NCBI RefSeq assembly: GCF_016793485.1
Contig: NZ_JAEULZ010000013.1
Coordinates: forward strand, 109,345 to 173,344
Reading direction: 5' to 3'
Origin: Mesorhizobium sp.
GTDB lineage: Bacteria; Pseudomonadota; Alphaproteobacteria; Rhizobiales; Rhizobiaceae
DNA length: 64,000 nucleotides
Shown here: piece after piece, positions 37,669 through 46,307 of the stretch
How the letters are laid out: every line of letters begins with the position of its first letter
Numbering within the stretch: position 1 is the stretch's first letter
The notes under the pieces: generated by a model
The model's database searches: none
Told to the model about the DNA's origin: nothing
Seen by the model: the letters and a program-made list of their open reading frames with translations, nothing else
Position numbers and translations under genes: made by a program

Positions 37669-37687
37669 TTCCCACACAGTTCAAAGG

Positions 37688-37717
37688 CCAGACTGCGAAA
37701 GCAGGGCGTGGCAACGA
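37688..37717 (+). repeat. 30-base repeat, copy 1 (inverted copy at 63737-63766)
   Basis: These 30 bases, which begin CCAGACTGCGAAAGC, occur as an exact reverse complement at 63737-63766. Both copies are followed, in the same relative orientation and about 17-20 bases later, by a C-rich/G-rich hairpin module. The composite is thus a mobile or amplified unit rather than chance identity. Confidence 0.85.
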
Positions 37718-37733
37718 GAAAGTGCGCGGGTAA

Positions 37734-37779
37734 CCCTCCCCCTTGCGGGGAGGGTGGCGGCGAAGCCGCCGGGTGGGGG
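37734..37779. repeat. RIME-like double-hairpin repeat
   Basis: Two adjacent hairpins, CCCTCCCC/GGGGAGGG (37734-37754) and GGCGGC-gaa-GCCGCC (37756-37770), are followed by gggtgggggt. This pattern resembles the rhizobial intergenic mosaic elements known as RIME. The same architecture occurs, diverged, near 37823, 37921, 40520 (inside rnhA) and 63661. Confidence 0.7.
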
Positions 37780-37822
37780 TGCCGGAGGCAGCGCTCAACC
37801 TTCGCGATCAGCGCATCCTCAA

Positions 37823-37880
37823 CCCCACGGATGTGGGGGAGAGGTGGCGCGACCCGAAGGGTCGTGACGGAGTGGGGGAG
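37823..37880. repeat. RIME-like repeat, second copy
   Basis: CCCCAC/GTGGGG (37823-37838) and GACCC-gaa-GGGTC (37851-37863) are adjacent hairpins, followed by a G-rich run. The layout is the same as the element 90 bases earlier, with different stem sequences. Confidence 0.55.
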
Positions 37881-37920
37881 CAACCTGTCCGGAAAAGGCG
37901 AAGCAGTTGGTCTGCCAAAC

Positions 37921-37974
37921 ACCCCCTCTCCGTCCGCTTCGCGGCCACCTCTCCCCCGCTTCGCAGGGGCGAGG
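37921..37974. repeat. RIME-like repeat, opposite orientation
   Basis: The run starts ACCCCCTCTCCG. It contains CCGCTTCGCGG and a CCCC-gcttcgca-GGGG hairpin. It looks like the other copies read from the opposite strand, so the pair flanking 37880-37920 may form a larger inverted structure. Confidence 0.5.
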
Positions 37975-38090
37975 AAACTGGGCATCCTCGTCGACAGGCG
38001 GCGAGACGGCCAGTGAGCGAAAGCGACCGAAAACCCGAAAAGGAACCCTTCCCCTTGACATGCGATACCCCCCGACGCCATGTCGGCAGA

Positions 38091-39095
38091 ATGCTCGACC
38101 GCCCGACAAAACCGCCGCTGACGATCCGGCTCTGCCAGCCGCGCGGGTTCTGCGCCGGCGTGGACCGCGCCATCCAGATCGTCGTCCTGGCGCTCAAGAA
38201 ATACGGCGCTCCCGTCTATGTTCGCCATGAGATCGTCCACAACCGCTACGTGGTAGAGGGGCTGCAAAATCTCGGCGCCGTCTTCATCGAGGAACTGTCC
38301 GAGATACCACCCGAGCACCACGCCAGCCCCGTCGTCTTTTCGGCGCACGGCGTGCCGAAATCCGTGCCGGCCGACGCCCAGGCGCGCAATCTCTTCTATC
38401 TCGACGCGACCTGCCCGCTCGTCTCCAAGGTCCACAAGCAGGCGATGCGCCATCAGCGGCTTGGCCGTCATGTGGTGCTGATCGGCCATGCAGGCCATCC
38501 CGAGGTCATCGGCACAATGGGGCAGTTGCCCGAAGGCGCGGTGACGCTTGTCGAAAGCGAGGAGGATGTCCGCCGTTTCGAGCCTGCCGACCCGGCCGCG
38601 CTGGGCTTCGTCACCCAGACCACGCTGTCGGTCGAGGATTGCGCCGGCATCATCCGCGCGCTGCAGGAGAAGTTTCCGCTCATCCATGCGGCAGCCGCCG
38701 AATCCATCTGCTATGCAACGACCAACCGGCAGGAGGCGGTGAAGGAAACCGCGTCCGGCGCCGATCTGTTCCTCGTCGTAGGTGCTCCCAACTCGTCCAA
38801 TTCGATGCGGCTGGTCGAGGTCGCCGAACGCGCCGGCGCCAGGATGTCCCTGCTTGTCCAGCGCGCTTCCGACATTCCGTGGGACAGGATCGGCGAGATC
38901 GGCACGCTCGGTCTATCGGCCGGCGCATCCGCGCCCGAAATCATTGTCGACGAGATCATCAATTCCTTCCGCGAGCGCTTCGACGTGACCGTCGACCTCG
39001 CCATCACTGCGACCGAGACCGAGAACTTCCCGGTCATGCGCGCTCTGCGCGACGTCGAACTCACCCGGGCCGACATGGCCTTCGTCAACGGCTGA
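38091..39095 (+). CDS. ispH: 4-hydroxy-3-methylbut-2-enyl diphosphate reductase
   Basis: From ATG 38091 the 334-residue protein shows the three Fe-S cysteines of IspH in [24 protein letters not shown] and [14 protein letters not shown], with the HEIVHN, FSAHGVP and GHAGHPEV histidine segments. It performs the last MEP-pathway step, giving IPP and DMAPP, and so completes the route started by dxs (20.4 kb). Open frame continues upstream through the repeat region, but without homology. thrB begins 13 bases after its stop. Confidence 0.96.
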   Translation: MLDRPTKPPLTIRLCQPRGFCAGVDRAIQIVVLALKKYGAPVYVRHEIVHNRYVVEGLQNLGAVFIEELSEIPPEHHASPVVFSAHGVPKSVPADAQARNLFYLDATCPLVSKVHKQAMRHQRLGRHVVLIGHAGHPEVIGTMGQLPEGAVTLVESEEDVRRFEPADPAALGFVTQTTLSVEDCAGIIRALQEKFPLIHAAAAESICYATTNRQEAVKETASGADLFLVVGAPNSSNSMRLVEVAERAGARMSLLVQRASDIPWDRIGEIGTLGLSAGASAPEIIVDEIINSFRERFDVTVDLAITATETENFPVMRALRDVELTRADMAFVNG

Positions 39096-39108
39096 CCGGT
39101 CGGACAAT

Positions 39109-40071
39109 ATGGCAGTCTATACCGACGTTTCCGAAACCGAGCTGGAAGCCTTGCTGCTGGAATATCCGGTCGGCCGGCTGCTCTCCTACAAGGGCATAGC
39201 CGAGGGCTCGGAGAACTCGAACTTCCTCCTGCACACGTCGGAGGGGTCGTTCATCCTCACCCTCTACGAGAAGCGCGTCGACGCAGCCGATCTGCCGTTT
39301 TTTCTGGGTCTGATGCACCATCTGGCGGGCAAGGGCATCTCCTGCCCACTGCCGGTCGAACGCCGCGACGGCCAGTTGTGCGGCACACTTGCCGGCCGGC
39401 CGGCCGCGATCATCACCTTCCTCGAAGGCATGTGGATGCGTCGTCCCACGGTCGGCCAGTGCCGTGAAGTCGGCAAGGCGCTCGCCGGGCTGCATCTTGC
39501 CGGCATGGACTTCAAGATCACACGGCCCAATGCGCTGGCGATCGATGGCTGGCGTCAGCTCTGGGCGGCCTCGCGCGACCGCGCCGACGAGGTCGAGAAG
39601 GGGTTGGCCGACGAAGTCGACGCCGATTTCGTGCTTTTCGACAGGGAATGGCCGAAGGATCTGCCGTCCGGCGTCATCCACGCCGACCTGTTTCCCGACA
39701 ACGTCTTTTTCCTCGGCGAGAAGCTTTCTGGGCTGATCGATTTCTATTTCGCCTGCAACGATTTTTACGCCTACGACGTCGCCACTTGCCTCAACGCCTG
39801 GTGCTTCGAGAAAGACTTCTCCTTCAACATCACGAAGGGCAGGGCGCTGCTTTCCGGCTATCAGGCAGCGCGCCCCCTCTCGGACGCGGAGAAGGCGGCG
39901 ATGCCGCTCCTGGCGCGGGGTTCCGCGTTGCGCTTCATGCTGACGCGTCTCTACGACTGGCTGACAATTCCCGATGGCGCGCTCGTCCAGAAGCGCGACC
40001 CGCTCGAATATGTCCGGCGCCTGCGCTTCCACCGCGCGGTCAAGTCGCCTTCGGAATACGGGCTGGGCTGA
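39109..40071 (+). CDS. thrB: Homoserine kinase (aminoglycoside-phosphotransferase fold)
   Basis: The 320-residue protein is the APH-type ThrB of alphaproteobacteria. It has [20 protein letters not shown] in the nucleotide region, the Brenner motif [13 protein letters not shown], and [15 protein letters not shown] with the Mg-binding Asp. It phosphorylates homoserine on the way to threonine; thrC is at 47.6 kb on the other strand. It is two bases upstream of rnhA, forming an ispH-thrB-rnhA transcript. Confidence 0.94.
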   Translation: MAVYTDVSETELEALLLEYPVGRLLSYKGIAEGSENSNFLLHTSEGSFILTLYEKRVDAADLPFFLGLMHHLAGKGISCPLPVERRDGQLCGTLAGRPAAIITFLEGMWMRRPTVGQCREVGKALAGLHLAGMDFKITRPNALAIDGWRQLWAASRDRADEVEKGLADEVDADFVLFDREWPKDLPSGVIHADLFPDNVFFLGEKLSGLIDFYFACNDFYAYDVATCLNAWCFEKDFSFNITKGRALLSGYQAARPLSDAEKAAMPLLARGSALRFMLTRLYDWLTIPDGALVQKRDPLEYVRRLRFHRAVKSPSEYGLG

Positions 40072-40072
40072 C

Positions 40073-40660
40073 ATGAAAACCGTGGAGATTTTCACCGACG
40101 GCGCCTGCTCGGGCAATCCCGGCCCCGGCGGCTGGGGCGCGATCCTGCGCTTCAACGGCACGACGAAGGAACTGTCCGGCGGCGAGGCGGTCACCACCAA
40201 CAACCGCATGGAACTTTTGGCCGCCATCTCGGCGCTTAATGCGCTGAAGGAGCCATGCGAAGTGATGCTTCACACCGACAGCAAATATGTGATGGACGGC
40301 ATTTCCAGCTGGATTCATGGTTGGAAGCGCAACGGCTGGAAGACCGCTGACAAGAAGCCTGTCAAGAATGGCGAACTCTGGCAGCAACTCGACGAGGCGA
40401 ACCGCCGCCACAAGGTCAAGTGGCATTGGGTGAAGGGGCATGCCGGCCACGCCGAGAACGAGCGCGCCGACGAACTGGCGCGCGAGGGCATGGCGCCGTT
40501 CAAGACGAAGCGCAAACCTCTCTCCCCCCTCGCGGGGGAGATGTCGCCGAAGGCGACAGAGGGGGTAACCGGAGGCAGTTCTCGACAGACAAAGGCTGCA
40601 CCCACCCCGAACGCAAAAGCGGCGAAGCCGAAACCTCGCCGCTCGACGCAGAGTTATTGA
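40073..40660 (+). CDS. rnhA: Ribonuclease HI with repeat-derived C-terminal extension
   Basis: The catalytic core is residues 1-145, with all RNase HI residues in place: D9, E47, D69, H123 and D133, within [29 protein letters not shown] and [16 protein letters not shown]. It cuts the RNA strand of RNA-DNA hybrids. After residue 147 the protein continues for 48 residues. Residues 149-165 ([15 protein letters not shown] region) are the translation of a double-hairpin repeat (40516-40570). The rest is Ala/Lys/Pro-rich and ends [10 protein letters not shown]. The usual length is about 150-155. Confidence 0.95.
   Translation: MKTVEIFTDGACSGNPGPGGWGAILRFNGTTKELSGGEAVTTNNRMELLAAISALNALKEPCEVMLHTDSKYVMDGISSWIHGWKRNGWKTADKKPVKNGELWQQLDEANRRHKVKWHWVKGHAGHAENERADELAREGMAPFKTKRKPLSPLAGEMSPKATEGVTGGSSRQTKAAPTPNAKAAKPKPRRSTQSY
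40516..40570. repeat. RIME-like repeat inside the rnhA reading frame
   Basis: The hairpins CTCCCCC/GGGGGAG (40522-40540) and GTCGCC-gaa-GGCGAC (40543-40557), then a gagggggtaacc end, match the RIME-like layout at 37734 and 63661. It is read in frame and supplies RnhA residues 149-165. Confidence 0.75.
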
Positions 40661-40673
40661 GCTTCGAAGAACC

Positions 40674-41156
40674 TCAGAGCAGTTCGAGAATCTTCGCCGC
40701 GCCGGATTCATTGACGCCGGGCTGCGTCTCGACGTTGATCGACGTGACCACGCCGTCCTTCGCGATCAGCGAGAAACGCTTGTTGCGCAGCCCCATGCCG
40801 TTGGCGGCCAGATCGAGATCGAGGCCGGTCGCTTTCGCGAAATCGCCGCTGCCGTCCGCGAGGAACAGGATCTTGCCTTCGCCGCCCGTAAAACGGGCCC
40901 AAGCGCCCATCACGAAAGCGTCGTTGGTGGAGATGACCGCGATCGTATCCACGCCCCGCGCTTTTATGGCATCATGGTTTTCGAGGTAGCCCGGCAGGTG
41001 GTTGTTGCTGCAGGTCGGTGTAAAGGCGCCCGGGACGCCGAACAGGACGACTGTCTTGCCGGCGAAGACGTCGGCGGTGGTCAGTTCCTTCGGCCCATCC
41101 TCGGTCAGCGTCTTGAACTTGGCGTCAGGCAGTTTCTCACCAACGGCGATGGTCAT
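40674..41156 (-). CDS. Peroxiredoxin (Prx5/AhpE-like, glutaredoxin-dependent type)
   Basis: The start is at 41156, giving 160 residues. The peroxidatic Cys is in [20 protein letters not shown] (about residue 50). The protein also shows [18 protein letters not shown] and the C-terminal segment [16 protein letters not shown], all typical of the Prx5 class. These reduce hydrogen peroxide and organic peroxides with glutathione or thioredoxin. It converges on rnhA. The DsbD-like gene follows upstream with a 91-base gap and is transcribed the same way. Confidence 0.93.
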   Translation of the reverse strand: MTIAVGEKLPDAKFKTLTEDGPKELTTADVFAGKTVVLFGVPGAFTPTCSNNHLPGYLENHDAIKARGVDTIAVISTNDAFVMGAWARFTGGEGKILFLADGSGDFAKATGLDLDLAANGMGLRNKRFSLIAKDGVVTSINVETQPGVNESGAAKILELL

Positions 41157-41247
41157 CAAAATATACTCCGGATGTTCAGGTAGCCAGACAGTTAGCGGCT
41201 TGTCGCGCGGTCGGCAACCGGCACCGGTCGCCGCCGACTGGACCAAC

Positions 41248-42051
41248 TCAGAAATAGGGCAGCAGGCCGTCGACCGCACCTGCGTCTGTCACCAGCGTGT
41301 AGCGAAGTCCATCGCCCGTAGCCTTGCGGGTCGGTGCGGTGACATCGACCGAAAAGAACGTCTTGCCGTCCTTTTCAACGCGTTTCGGGGTCGAGAAGGA
41401 ATACCCCTCATCAGCGGCGATAAACAGTTCGGCGCTGCCGGGAGTGCCGGGAAAGCGCGCTTCAAGAAGCGCGGTCTTCGTGCCAGTTTCTGTGACAACT
41501 TTGACCCCGAATTCCGGACCCGCGGGCGGGGGGACCATGGCGAAAGCCTGAGCCACCGCCAGAGCGTCGCCCACCTTGTCCGGATCGCTGGCCGGATCGA
41601 CTTTCAACGTCGCCTGGACTGGCACGCAGATGGTCTCGCAAACACCGAGGAAGACGTAGGCGTCGATCGTGGACGGCGCAGCGGGGTCGCGAAACGTGAA
41701 TGTCACAGGCAAACGGACGGAATAGTCGTACCCGGCCCATTGGAAATCGCCCTCGTCATGCCGCTGCGGAGCAGGGAAATCGAGTGTAGCACCGGCGATG
41801 CCGGGATTGGCGGAGACGTCGATCGTCGGCGGCACGCCGGCGTCGCCGGGATCGCGCCAGTATGTTTTCCAGCCAGGCTTCAGCTCGATGTCGAGAACAC
41901 CCTGCAACCGCCCTTCCACATCAGGCGCACCCGACGTCACGAGCCGGACGCGCGCGCCTTCCATCTCGAACCATTCGCTGGACGAGGCGAGCGCCGAGCC
42001 GGAGGTCGGGACCACGAGAGCCAGCATGACGGGCAGGAAGAGCAGTTTCAT
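41248..42051 (-). CDS. Periplasmic protein with DsbD N-terminal-like domain
   Basis: From the start at 42051 the 267-residue protein has a signal peptide (1-22) and an immunoglobulin-like N-terminal domain of DsbD type: [20 protein letters not shown], and [17 protein letters not shown] with the Cys pair CETIC. The membrane electron-transfer and thioredoxin domains of full DsbD are absent, so it is either a free electron acceptor or an adaptor. It is divergent from yqgE. A disulfide-related role is inferred from the fold only. Confidence 0.8.
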   Translation of the reverse strand: MKLLFLPVMLALVVPTSGSALASSSEWFEMEGARVRLVTSGAPDVEGRLQGVLDIELKPGWKTYWRDPGDAGVPPTIDVSANPGIAGATLDFPAPQRHDEGDFQWAGYDYSVRLPVTFTFRDPAAPSTIDAYVFLGVCETICVPVQATLKVDPASDPDKVGDALAVAQAFAMVPPPAGPEFGVKVVTETGTKTALLEARFPGTPGSAELFIAADEGYSFSTPKRVEKDGKTFFSVDVTAPTRKATGDGLRYTLVTDAGAVDGLLPYF

Positions 42052-42189
42052 GGCGCGAGACTTGGACCGGAAAAGCGGCCTCTGCAACGACGTTCGATAG
42101 CGCATTTGGATCATAATTGCGTGAGTTTGACGCCGTTTTGCGGCAGCCTGCGGCTTTCAAGCAAGGAAAAAACGGGTTACCTTCGCGAC

Positions 42190-42795
42190 ATGGACCTTAT
42201 ACGGCACAAGAAGCACGCTGTCCGGGGGTTCCTGGACGATCAGTTCCTCATCGCCATGCCCGGGATGAAGGATGATCGCTTCGCTCGCTCCGTTATATAC
42301 ATCTGCGCCCACAGCGATGAAGGGGCGATGGGCCTGATCATCAACCAGGCGCAGCAGATGCAGTTTCCCGACCTTCTCGTTCAACTCGGCATCATGAACG
42401 AGCAGGAGGTTATCCGCCTGCCGCGCAAGGCGCGTGACTTCGTCGTGCGCAATGGGGGACCGGTGGATCGCAGTCGTGGCTTCGTGCTGCACTCCGGCGA
42501 CTACACCGTCGAATCCTCACTCCCCGTCTCCGACGATATCTGCCTGACCGCCACCGTCGACATCTTGCGCGCCATCTCGGCCGGTCGGGGCCCGCAACGC
42601 GCGCTGATGGCGCTCGGCTATTCGGGCTGGGGAGCGGGGCAGCTCGAAACCGAGATCGCAGAAAACGGCTGGCTGACCTGCCCGGCCACGCCCGATCTGC
42701 TGTTCGACGGCGACATCGATCGCAAATACGACCGCATTCTGGCATCCATTGGCATCGATCCGGCGCATCTCAGCATGACCGCCGGCCATGCCTGA
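42190..42795 (+). CDS. YqgE/AlgH family protein
   Basis: From ATG 42190 the 201-residue protein matches the UPF0301 family: [53 protein letters not shown] and [19 protein letters not shown]. The molecular role of the family is not established; in Pseudomonas it was named AlgH. It converges on the GGDEF-EAL gene with a nine-base gap. Confidence 0.92.
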   Translation: MDLIRHKKHAVRGFLDDQFLIAMPGMKDDRFARSVIYICAHSDEGAMGLIINQAQQMQFPDLLVQLGIMNEQEVIRLPRKARDFVVRNGGPVDRSRGFVLHSGDYTVESSLPVSDDICLTATVDILRAISAGRGPQRALMALGYSGWGAGQLETEIAENGWLTCPATPDLLFDGDIDRKYDRILASIGIDPAHLSMTAGHA

Positions 42796-42804
42796 AAGAC
42801 CGCG

Positions 42805-45693
42805 TCAGGCCTGCGCGACTGGGTACTGTTCCTTCAGCATCCGCAGCACCTGGTCGCCCGAAATCGGCGCGCCGAACATGTAGCTCTGCACATATTCGCA
42901 GCCCATCTGCCTGAGCTCCAGCGCGTCGTTCTCGTCAGCGACACCCTCCGCCACTACGGACAGCCCGAGTTCATGCGCCATGTTCACCATGGACTTGAGC
43001 AGCACCGTGCGTTTCGGCGTGGCGTCGTCCACGAAGCTCTTGTCGATCTTGATAGTGTCGAACGGGAACCGCGTCAGATAGGCGAGCGACGAGTATCCGG
43101 TACCGAAGTCGTCAAGCGACAGGCCGATCCCAAGTTGCTTCAGCTTGCTCAGCACGTGGTTCGTCTGTTCGGGGTTATCCATGACCAGCGACTCGGTCAG
43201 CTCAAGCCGGAAACAGCGCGGCTTCAGGTTGGCGCGTGCTATCACCGAGCGGACGTCGCTGACGAGGTCGCGCCGGATAAGTTGCCGGCTGGACAGGTTC
43301 ACCGAAACGGACAGCGGCGTATCGCCGATCTGCTTCTGCCAGTAGGCGAGGTCTTCGGCTGCCCGCTGCATCGCGAACAGACCAAGCTGGACGATCAGTC
43401 CGCAATTCTCCGCGACCGGAATGAAATCCGAAGGTGGGATGGACCCGCGCCGCGGATGATCCCAGCGCAGCAGGGCCTCGAAGCCTGCAACACTGCCATC
43501 CTCCAACCGCACAATCGGCTGATACGCCAGCGTGAATTCCTGCCGCTCCGCAGCGCGCCTGAGATCGGACTCGAGTTGCAGGCGATCTGTGCCTACAGAT
43601 CGGAATGCGGGCCGGAACGGCTCGATGCGGTCGCCACCGAACCGCTTGGCCTGATGCATGGCCAGTTCGGCATCCTTGACCATGTCTTCGGCGGTATTCT
43701 GGGAGTTCGTCCAGGTGATCAAGCCGATCGATGCCGTCAGAACAATTTCGCGCTTGGCGAAGTTGATCGGCGCGCGTATCGCCTGCTTGATCGCGTCGGC
43801 AACGGCCGCGATGCGAACTGGATCCTGCTCGGAAAGCAGCATCAGGGCGAACTGGTCGCCAGCGAAGCGCGAGAGCGAGTCCTTTGGCTTCAACAGCCTG
43901 TGCAGGCGGCGCGCGATGGTGAGAAGGATGGTGTCGCCGGCCGAAATGCCGAGGCCATCGTTGACCTGCTTGAACCGGTCAATGTCGATGACAAAGACCG
44001 TCGGCTGAATCTTGTCCTCCGACCTCGCGACGGAAATGATCGCCTCCAGCCGGTTCATGAACAGTTCGCGGTTCGGCAGGCCGGTCAGGTTGTCGTGCAC
44101 GGCGTCGTGCAGCAAGCGCTCTTCCGCCTTCTTCTGCTCGGTGACCTCGACCATCGTGCCGACGCAGCGAATGACCTCACCGTCGGAGCCGACGACCGGG
44201 CGGGCGCGAAGCGAAAACCAGTGGTAGTGACCGTCCGCGCCGCGCAGGCGGAAGCTTTGCGCGACCTTGCCGCGCCGATGCTCAAGGACGACGTCGAGCG
44301 TCGTGCGGAATGTGTCACGATCGTCGGAATGCAGCGCCGGCAGCCATGTGCGCGCCGGGCCGCCAAGGCTGTTGGGCGGCAGCCCGAGTTGCAGGCTGAC
44401 GTCCGGCTTGGTAACGACGCGGTCACGCAGCACATCCCAGTCGAACACGATGTCGCCGGAGCCGACCACTGCCAGCGCTTGACGCTCCATGTCGCTGAAC
44501 AATCCCTGATGAAGTGCCCCGCCGGCGAAAGCGTGCTGCATCACCGTAAAGCCGATCAGCAGGATGATCAGGATCAGTCCGCCGCCGAGAGCCGGCTGCA
44601 CGACGTCGTTATCGATCATGCCGGTGATGGCCATCCACGATCCGGTCAGCCAGATCAAAACCATCACCCAACTCGGAATAAGCATGATGGCGCGGTCATA
44701 GCCCCGGATGCCGAGGAAGATTATGAGGCCGATGCCGGTGATCGCAGTTGCCGCAAAGGAGATGCGCGCTATGCCTGCGGCAACGGCCGGATCGATGATC
44801 GCGACACCGGCAATCAGAACGAGGCCAAAAATCCACACGAACGCGCCATAGCTGAAATGTCCGTGCCAGCGGTTGAGATTGAGATATGCGAACAGAAAGA
44901 CGACGAACGTCGCGGCAAGGCCTATTTCAGTGCCGGCGCGCCACATCTGTTCGTTTCCAGGCGAGATTTCGATGATCTTGTTGAGGAAGCCGAAGTCCAC
45001 GCTGATATAGGCCAGCACCGCCCATGACAGCGCGGCGGTCGCCGGGAACATGGATGTTCCCTTGACGACAAAAAGAATGGTTAGAAACAACGCAAGCAAA
45101 CCGGCGATGCCGATGACGATGCCGCGATAGAGCGTGTAGGAGTTTACGGAATCCTTGTAGGCCTCCGGATCCCACAGATAGACCTGCGGCAGGTTGGGCG
45201 ACGCAAGTTCACCGATGAAGGTCACGACCGAGCCGGGGTTCATGGTGACGAGGAAGACGTCGGCGTCCTGACTTGCCTCCCTGTCCAGGGCAAAGCCCTC
45301 GCTCGGGGTAATTGCGGCGATGCGGCTCGAACCAAGATCGGGCCAGAATAGCCCCGAGTTCACCAGCCGGAAATGCGGCGCAACGATCAGGCGGTCGATC
45401 TGCTCGTCGGTCGTGTTGGCAAGCGCGAACACAGCCCAGTCGCCGCTCGACCGTTCGTCGTTCGCCTCCACCTCGATGCGACGCACGATGCCATCGGGAC
45501 CGGGAGCAGTCGAAACCTGAAAGTTCTCGCCCTGGTTCCGGTAAATCTGAACCGCGCCGGAGAGATCCAGCGCGACATTGTCTCGCGATATTTTGATGGG
45601 CTCGATCGCTAGGGCGGCGGTCGCCGCGCAAAGCAAGGTCACTGCCGCCAGGGCAAGCGAAGCGAGTCTGGCTTTGAGCATATCGATCGCCAA
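42805..45693 (-). CDS. Membrane-bound 7TM-PAS-GGDEF-EAL cyclic-di-GMP protein with degenerate GGDEF
   Basis: The 962-residue protein has a signal peptide, a periplasmic beta-sandwich-like region (30-185, 7TMR-DISM type), seven to eight membrane helices (about 187-390), a PAS domain (about 400-520), then GGDEF (525-690) and EAL (705-955) domains. The GGDEF loop reads AGDQF at 611-615, so cyclase activity is probably lost. The EAL side looks intact: FEALLRW at 738-744, then ELTESL, DDFGTGYSSLAYL and IKIDKSF. It is therefore most likely a sensor-controlled c-di-GMP phosphodiesterase. It stands alone, with no obvious partner gene. Confidence 0.92.
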   Translation of the reverse strand: MAIDMLKARLASLALAAVTLLCAATAALAIEPIKISRDNVALDLSGAVQIYRNQGENFQVSTAPGPDGIVRRIEVEANDERSSGDWAVFALANTTDEQIDRLIVAPHFRLVNSGLFWPDLGSSRIAAITPSEGFALDREASQDADVFLVTMNPGSVVTFIGELASPNLPQVYLWDPEAYKDSVNSYTLYRGIVIGIAGLLALFLTILFVVKGTSMFPATAALSWAVLAYISVDFGFLNKIIEISPGNEQMWRAGTEIGLAATFVVFLFAYLNLNRWHGHFSYGAFVWIFGLVLIAGVAIIDPAVAAGIARISFAATAITGIGLIIFLGIRGYDRAIMLIPSWVMVLIWLTGSWMAITGMIDNDVVQPALGGGLILIILLIGFTVMQHAFAGGALHQGLFSDMERQALAVVGSGDIVFDWDVLRDRVVTKPDVSLQLGLPPNSLGGPARTWLPALHSDDRDTFRTTLDVVLEHRRGKVAQSFRLRGADGHYHWFSLRARPVVGSDGEVIRCVGTMVEVTEQKKAEERLLHDAVHDNLTGLPNRELFMNRLEAIISVARSEDKIQPTVFVIDIDRFKQVNDGLGISAGDTILLTIARRLHRLLKPKDSLSRFAGDQFALMLLSEQDPVRIAAVADAIKQAIRAPINFAKREIVLTASIGLITWTNSQNTAEDMVKDAELAMHQAKRFGGDRIEPFRPAFRSVGTDRLQLESDLRRAAERQEFTLAYQPIVRLEDGSVAGFEALLRWDHPRRGSIPPSDFIPVAENCGLIVQLGLFAMQRAAEDLAYWQKQIGDTPLSVSVNLSSRQLIRRDLVSDVRSVIARANLKPRCFRLELTESLVMDNPEQTNHVLSKLKQLGIGLSLDDFGTGYSSLAYLTRFPFDTIKIDKSFVDDATPKRTVLLKSMVNMAHELGLSVVAEGVADENDALELRQMGCEYVQSYMFGAPISGDQVLRMLKEQYPVAQA

Positions 45694-45695
45694 AA

Positions 45696-46292
45696 TCAGT
45701 CCCTTGCCTTTCCGGAGCGCGGATCGTCGGCGATCAGCGCGTAGAGATAGTGATCCTGCCAGGTCCCGTTGATCTTCAGGTAGGATCTGAGCAGCCCTTC
45801 GCGCGTGAATCCGGCTTTTTCAAGCACACGAACGGACCTTCTGTTTCCGGGAATACAGGCAGCCTCGATCCGGTGCAACCGCATCGTGCCGAACGCATGC
45901 TTCGCAAGGAGCTCGATCGCCTCCAGCATGTAGCCCTGGCCAGCGTGTTTCTCTCCGATCCAGTAGCCGATATGGCCGGAGCGCGAGACGCCATGCCGGA
46001 TGTTCCCCAAGGTTACGCCACCAAGCAACTTGCCGGATATTTTCTCGAAGATGAAGAACGGGATTGCCTGGCCGCGTGAATAGTCTTCGCGGTATCGACG
46101 AAGCCGATATCGCCACGCGGACCTGTCCAGTTCGTCGGATGCCCAGCTGGGCTCCCAGGGTTCGAGGAACGAACGGCTCTCGCCGCGCAATCTTGCCCAC
46201 TCCTTGAAGTCTCTGGAAACGGGCAATCTCAATATCACCCTGTCGCCCTCCAGAGCCGGAAGATCGCGGCGGAGGAACGGAAGAACGAACAT
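45696..46292 (-). CDS. GNAT family N-acetyltransferase (RimJ-like)
   Basis: The 198-residue protein is a GNAT with the acetyl-CoA pyrophosphate segment IGYWIGEKHAGQGYMLEAIELL and the motif B region HRIEAACIPGNRRSVRVLEKAGF, typical of RimJ/RimL. RimJ-type enzymes acetylate ribosomal proteins or small amines; the substrate is not evident. The gene ends two bases upstream of the GGDEF-EAL gene start on the same strand, so they may be co-transcribed. Confidence 0.87.
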   Translation of the reverse strand: MFVLPFLRRDLPALEGDRVILRLPVSRDFKEWARLRGESRSFLEPWEPSWASDELDRSAWRYRLRRYREDYSRGQAIPFFIFEKISGKLLGGVTLGNIRHGVSRSGHIGYWIGEKHAGQGYMLEAIELLAKHAFGTMRLHRIEAACIPGNRRSVRVLEKAGFTREGLLRSYLKINGTWQDHYLYALIADDPRSGKARD

Positions 46293-46307
46293 CGGATTGC
46301 GTCCGCG

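Larger units (their letters stand above)
37370..38090. other. 721-base gene-free stretch dense with hairpins and repeats
   Basis: No coding region is convincing. The left part (about 37400-37670) has several strong hairpins: CGGCTTCC/GGAAGTCG at 37554-37577 and a 16-base perfect inverted repeat at 37611-37668. The right part (37688-37980) is a run of rhizobial repeat modules. The ispH promoter must lie near its right end. A structured small RNA in the left part is possible but unproven. Confidence 0.55.

Noticed and set aside
42973-45027. Plus-strand open frame of over 680 codons across the GGDEF-EAL gene
   Set aside because: The opposite strand has complete PAS/GGDEF/EAL motifs; this frame is a composition effect.
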